This document shows, piece after piece, positions 59,244 to 64,000 of a stretch of 64,000 nt of DNA (position 1 is the stretch's first letter; every line of letters begins with the position of its first letter). Where the stretch lies: positions 16,737,501 to 16,801,500 of the forward strand of contig NC_092602.1 of assembly GCF_047663525.1 (NCBI RefSeq). The letters run 5' to 3'. Below the pieces are notes generated by a model. That model saw only the letters and a list, made by a program, of their open reading frames with translations. It was not told the DNA's origin and did not search any database. The position numbers were made by a program, and so were the translations under genes. The DNA comes from Anas platyrhynchos. Its lineage: Eukaryota > Chordata > Aves > Anseriformes > Anatidae.

Positions 59244-61620
59244 AAGTCAGTAAATGTCCATATCAGAACTTTGCCCTCTTGCTAATTGTGCATACAGACT
59301 TATCCATCCAGACCAGTTTACGTAGCAATTTTCAAAGATTTCTGCTGGTTTCTTTTAGTTACAGATTTTATTTTCATTGTAGCTGATTATTCTAATCATA
59401 AAAACTTCCTATTGCTTTTTCTCCATACACATATTCAGTCTGAAACATAATGCTTTTTCCATATTAATGCATTAATTTCTATATTAATGCATAAATGTCT
59501 CGAACAGCTGAATATATAAATAAAAAAAAAAAACATTTTTTTTTTTTCTCCCTAAGAATGACTTTGGAAATGAAAAAGTGACTAATACTCAGATTCAAGA
59601 TTGCCAGCTAAAGAAAGCTCAATTATCTCTACCTCTCTGACAGAAGCCATTTTAAACTGATCAGTGTGAATGCCGACATCCAAATGTACTCATTTAAAAC
59701 ATCTACTTGTTCATCCTAAAACTATATTTAAACTTTTTGTTTTGTGTATTATACTAGTAGTTCTAGTGATCTTACAGATTTTTGTTTGTTTGTTTATTTA
59801 CTTTTTTGCTCCTCAGCTGTATGTGTATTAAATATCTGGAATTGTCAGACAAAATTTTCCGATTAAATTCAATGCAAAGACTAAGCAAGTAGGATCACAA
59901 TTTAGTGTTTTTATCTCTAAAACAAAGAAACTTTCTCCTCTGTAAATATGTAAGTATAATGATTCATATGGGAATGACATCCATTATCTTAGTCAACATT
60001 TCACATATGACAGAAGAACAAAATTATTATCAAGGCTAATTGCTTTTTATTTAAAGAGATACACCTAAATATTTATATCAGTACTTACCTCCTGATTCTC
60101 TGCTGTTGTTTTATAAATGTATGTAGTTATGAAAACAACAAATAAAGCTGTTTTCTAGAATATATACAATCATAAGTGCGTAATTCCCAGTATACTATAA
60201 GGTCTTTTAATTTTGTTTTATTGTTGTCAAATACCACATATGTTTTGAAATCCAATAGCAGAAATGTCAAATTCTAAAGCAACTTTGCAAATTCATGGTT
60301 TCACTTTTGGTTTGTTTTACTGGGGTACCCTAATATTTCTTTTAACTAAATGAAGAATCTATTTATCAAAATACATACACTAGCTGAAGGATACCTTACA
60401 TAAATACTAATGGCATCTGAGAGGGCTTTTTTTTTTTGCCTATGTTATTGTTGCTTTGTTTAAATTAGTCAGAGCTATTTAAATTATTTTGAACTGGTAG
60501 TAGCATAAAATAGGCCATAACTTGAACGAGTGTGTGCTATGGCAAAATCACAGCCTTTGAAGACTGTGACACATTTTTTCAGCATATACATCCATCTGGA
60601 AAACTGGGGTCAATCCTTTATGAATTATAAATGAAAGCAGCTTTAAGTTTGTACAAGATCTACAGCTGTACTGAACGGAAGTTAAATCACTCTCACTGAT
60701 CTGAAGGAGCCTTGCAGATGGTTTATGCCATCCTGCTATAAACAAAATCTTGTTTTTCATCCAGGAGGAAAAAAGTCAAGCTGTTTTCTTTGTAAACAGA
60801 TGGAATCAGTTCAGTAAGGTTGGAAGCAACCAACCGCTTAGTTCCACCTCTGCAACAGAAGATTGGAAAAGAAAAAAATTGTAATCTAGGCTTCTCAACA
60901 AATAGGCATGTACTTAAACTTTTTCTTTAAAACAAATCTGCTAAATTTAGGTGTAAATGTAAGGAGAAAATAGTTTCTAATGTTCAATATTCAAAATCTT
61001 CTGTGCCTGCCATAGCTGTCGATAATATGTCTTAGAACCTTTTAAGCTTATGTACAGGTCACACACAATTAATTATAACAGTGCAAAATGAATCCTGAGT
61101 AAAGGATATTAAACTTTTGAAATGTGCTTCTTTGAAACTGTACCTGAAGCAGGTGCTGCTTGTAAAGCTATGTGTAGTATCACAGGTGAATGATCAGTTG
61201 TGGGACTGAAATTTACCAATTTCAGCATTAGTTTAGGCAGCCAGGCCTTTTGTAAATTCTACTTTCCAATGTTTTGGGGTACTTTGTGCCGCTTAAAAAT
61301 CAGAACCATCTGTCATTTAGTTCCTTTGTCTGTGATCTCTGTAAATTGTTAGTGGTTTCTTTCTTAATGATGAAGATGAAAACCAAAAAAATCCTCTTTC
61401 ATATAGTCATGCAAATGCTTATTCTGGTCATAGACAGTGATAGGAGAAAGCCACAAAAACACCTACAAAGCCAACACCTACAAGCTATTGTCTGTTGCCT
61501 TAGTGCACTGTTGATCACTTATAGTAAACAGTTACTTTGATCTCTCTGACAAATAGAAGATTATCCAAAATTCCTGCCAAATTGGACTTATTTTTTTCTT
61601 CTCTACTTTATCTCACATCT
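59244..61620. other. Intergenic AT-rich stretch
   Basis: No gene recognised. A12-CA-T12 inverted repeat at 59522-59547. Confidence 0.65.
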
Positions 61621-61805
61621 CATAGAGTTGCAGGCTATTTTAGTTTGGAAGTGACCTCTAGCAGTCATCTTGTCCAACCTGCTGTTCAAGCAGTGCCGGC
61701 CACAGCAGGCTGCCCAGGACCATGCCCAGTCAGCTTTTGAAGATCTCCAAGGAAGGAGACCCCACAATCTCTCAGGACAACCTGTGCCAGTGCTCTGTCA
61801 CCTGT
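61621..61805 (-). mobile_element. Older-type CR1 LINE fragment
   Basis: On plus: GTGACCTCTAGCAGTCATCT, GTCCAACCTGCTGTTCAAGC, AGATCTCCAAGGAAGGAGAC and CCTGTGCCAGTGCTCTGTCA. This is the layout of an older CR1 subfamily, without a clean octamer end. Confidence 0.8.
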
Positions 61806-64000
61806 ACAGCAGAGGGGGAATATTACTTTTGGTCTGCACCAGCCTTGTCCCTAAGTTTGACTGTTTTGCTCTGAAAATTAGTGTGTCATTCAAAAATATA
61901 TAACTTGCTTCATTTACAGTGACAGTCAGTAGATAGAGAACACGTGATGCTGAACAGAAAGTAAAGAAGCAACAGCATGTAGGTATTATGTCAGTGTCAC
62001 AAGGGAGCAGATAATGCAGGAAACTGGGAGGACAGTGTACAAAGAATTTTCCATGCAGATTTTTTTCTGTATACCTGGGCAGCTGGTTTGCGGACCCTTC
62101 CAAAAAATTGGCTAGGTCCATGCAAAATGGAACCTCAAAACAGTAATCAATACACAGGTTGTCCGTGTTTTCTAAAATGTGTATGAAGGTTTGAAAGCTT
62201 GCAGTAAAATAGCCATCTTGATGGGGTTATTTATGGTTTTAAGCACAGCTTCAGATGTAGCTGAGGGAAGGAGATAAGGTGGTGTGAATTTTATATCCAC
62301 CCTGAAGCTGAGTGCAAACCTTTGCAGAGAAAATTTTGTAGAAAATAGAGGGAGAACAGCGGCATAAATTTTAAAGCCCTTTTAAAATCAACTGGATAAT
62401 CCATTATGTTTGTATGGGTACTGAGCCAGGACATGGCCTTTCTGTTTCAGAATAATTGGCTCTATTTTTCCGTAGTGTTTTGAGAGATATATAAATACAT
62501 TTTTGGAAGTGAATGCAGCTGAGGGGAACCTTCATCTTCTCTACTCAAACTATAGCAGGAACTTGGCAGCGCATGCTCCAGATGCTGTGCATCAGTATCA
62601 CTTGTAACATCAAGGAATAAGTGAACCCTTGATGCCCATCACTTCTATTTTCTGACAGTGTCTGTTCTTTTTTTTTTTTTTTATGCATGTGTAGCACTTG
62701 ATTTTATTTTGTTTTACAATTGTTATGGCTGCTCTGCAATGTACTGTAGCTGGCTAGTAATCAATCATATACATGTAATCTTCTGTTTTCTTTCCAGCAG
62801 CAGTTCAGCAGGTTTTTTTTTTGTTGTTGTTGTTTTGATTTTTTTTTTTTTAACTATTTCCTTTCAACTACGTGTGCAGTTTCTGTTAGCAAAAATAAAT
62901 CAAAGTAGGCCTCAACACTTCCAACTTCAAAGGCAAGAACTATATTTATTAGACTGGCTTTCTGATCTCTGTCTATGAACCCCTGGAAATGTGTTTGATA
63001 TGCAAGCTAATAGGGTAGTGTTGATTGCCGAGTTCAAAGCTCATGTTTATGATTGCCAAGGGTTGGCTCATATATTTTGTCTTTCCAGCTGAAGGAAGAG
63101 TGTATATTTAGTTGTAGTTTGTACCACTGGAAGATCATCTGAGTTGCTTCTCGAACAGATCTGTTTTTATCTTGTCATTGGCTTCTCATTGTGCTGAGCT
63201 GAGACAAGTATCAACAGCCAGTGCTTATCAGTTGTGATCAGATAGAATAGGCTGGCTTCAAAACGGAGTTTGTGGCAGTAAGAGGAAGAGTTGTGGGCGT
63301 GGTAGAGGCTAGAGATGGACATAATAGGAAAGAAGTGATGAAGATGGCTTTGTGAAATATAGTCGTAACATTTTTGGTGAGCACAAGCTGAAAGGCCCTT
63401 TTGTATCCAGTCTCACCTGCTATTCTGTGATTCAAGGATCATTGTTCCATTGAGATTACATGGACATTTTTGAGAACTGAAGATAGATGCTATGATACAT
63501 CTGAGGCTAAGACCATTGATGACAGAATGATTCCATCTGAAGAAAATTCCTATTGCATCATTTTGAAATATTACATGATGCAGGGCAAAGTCAAGTGCTT
63601 TAGGCCAGTGTCATCTCCTTCCTTCTCTACCCATGGAAAAGAATAAATTAATTTTTGTTTGGGATACAGCAGATAAAATATCTTAAAATCCATGTTGTAT
63701 CAAATTCTGTGCAGGAGTAGAGAAAAATGATGCATTTTGAAAATGAAGAGAGGAAATAATATCTATCCAAACATCATATGTTAGAATACAAAAGCACTGA
63801 GAACTGCCTTTAAATACTGTTAGAAGTCTTCAACTCTTCAGAGTCTGTCCCTGTGGTCTTGCTGTAACACCAATTCAAGGCACAATACAGGAACTTCTAT
63901 ATTTCCATCACATCAATATGTGTGCTCCTACAGTCCATTTCCATAGTACCAAACCTGTAAGTGGAAAAAATTATGTCTTTGCTGGGAATGTTTGCTTGGA
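61806..64000. other. Intergenic AT-rich stretch to the window end
   Basis: No gene or named repeat recognised. T-rich runs at about 62668-62682 and 62812-62850. Confidence 0.65.

Noticed and set aside
60797-60855. Possible ancient CR1 tail (AAGGTTGGAAGCAACC region)
   Set aside because: Only about 20 bases resemble CR1 and there is no octamer end; not supportable by eye.
29700-64000. RGMB or CHD1 exons, expected next in this synteny block
   Set aside because: No RGMB or CHD1 motif was seen; in mammals the gap next to RIOK2 is large, so their absence is not surprising.

Overview
The window is nuclear DNA from a bird. The evidence is a set of chicken-repeat-1 (CR1) LINEs with the avian octamer 3' end (ATTCTATG / ATTCTGTG), an avian-type solo LTR, and the gene pair LIX1 - RIOK2, which in vertebrates sits next to RGMB and CHD1. 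That block is on the Z chromosome in birds, with a W counterpart for CHD1. There is no bacterial, plasmid or CRISPR content. The species cannot be fixed from the sequence.

Layout. Bases 1-12961 (minus strand) hold the 5' part of LIX1: coding exon 1 at 12880-12961, a 10.2 kb intron, coding exon 2 at 2506-2669, then intron 2 running off the left edge. Intron 2 contains a GC-rich LTR-like repeat (about 225-1070). After about 3.2 kb of spacer with one CR1 tail comes RIOK2 on the same strand. All ten coding exons lie between 28643 (ATG) and 16281 (stop), followed by a poly(A) signal at 16145-16150. Its CpG-island promoter (about 28640-29190) has three NRF1-type palindromes. From about 29.2 kb to 64 kb I find no gene. 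That part is AT-rich intergenic DNA with CR1 fragments, an inverted second copy of the LTR-like repeat (34.33-34.98 kb), a nearly full-length CR1 (35.13-39.62 kb, minus strand) interrupted by a 381-bp solo LTR, and many simple repeats.

Main result. RIOK2 keeps every GT-AG splice site, the start, the stop and all catalytic motifs, but carries two separate disabling lesions. One is a stop codon formed across the exon 5/exon 6 junction (codon 196, before the catalytic Asp228). The other is a single-base insertion in exon 8 (about codon 368). The two visible LIX1 exons are open but show several replacements at positions I remember as conserved, including CpG-decay type changes. Together this suggests either assembly errors or a copy under relaxed selection, such as a W gametolog or a recent duplicate. 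The low repeat density argues against a typical heterochromatic W, so the question stays open.

The large CR1 has both open reading frames and all visible catalytic motifs apart from one block of its esterase domain. The LTR insertion in it has a clean 6-bp target duplication, so the order of events (CR1 first, then retrovirus, then LTR-LTR recombination) can be read directly.
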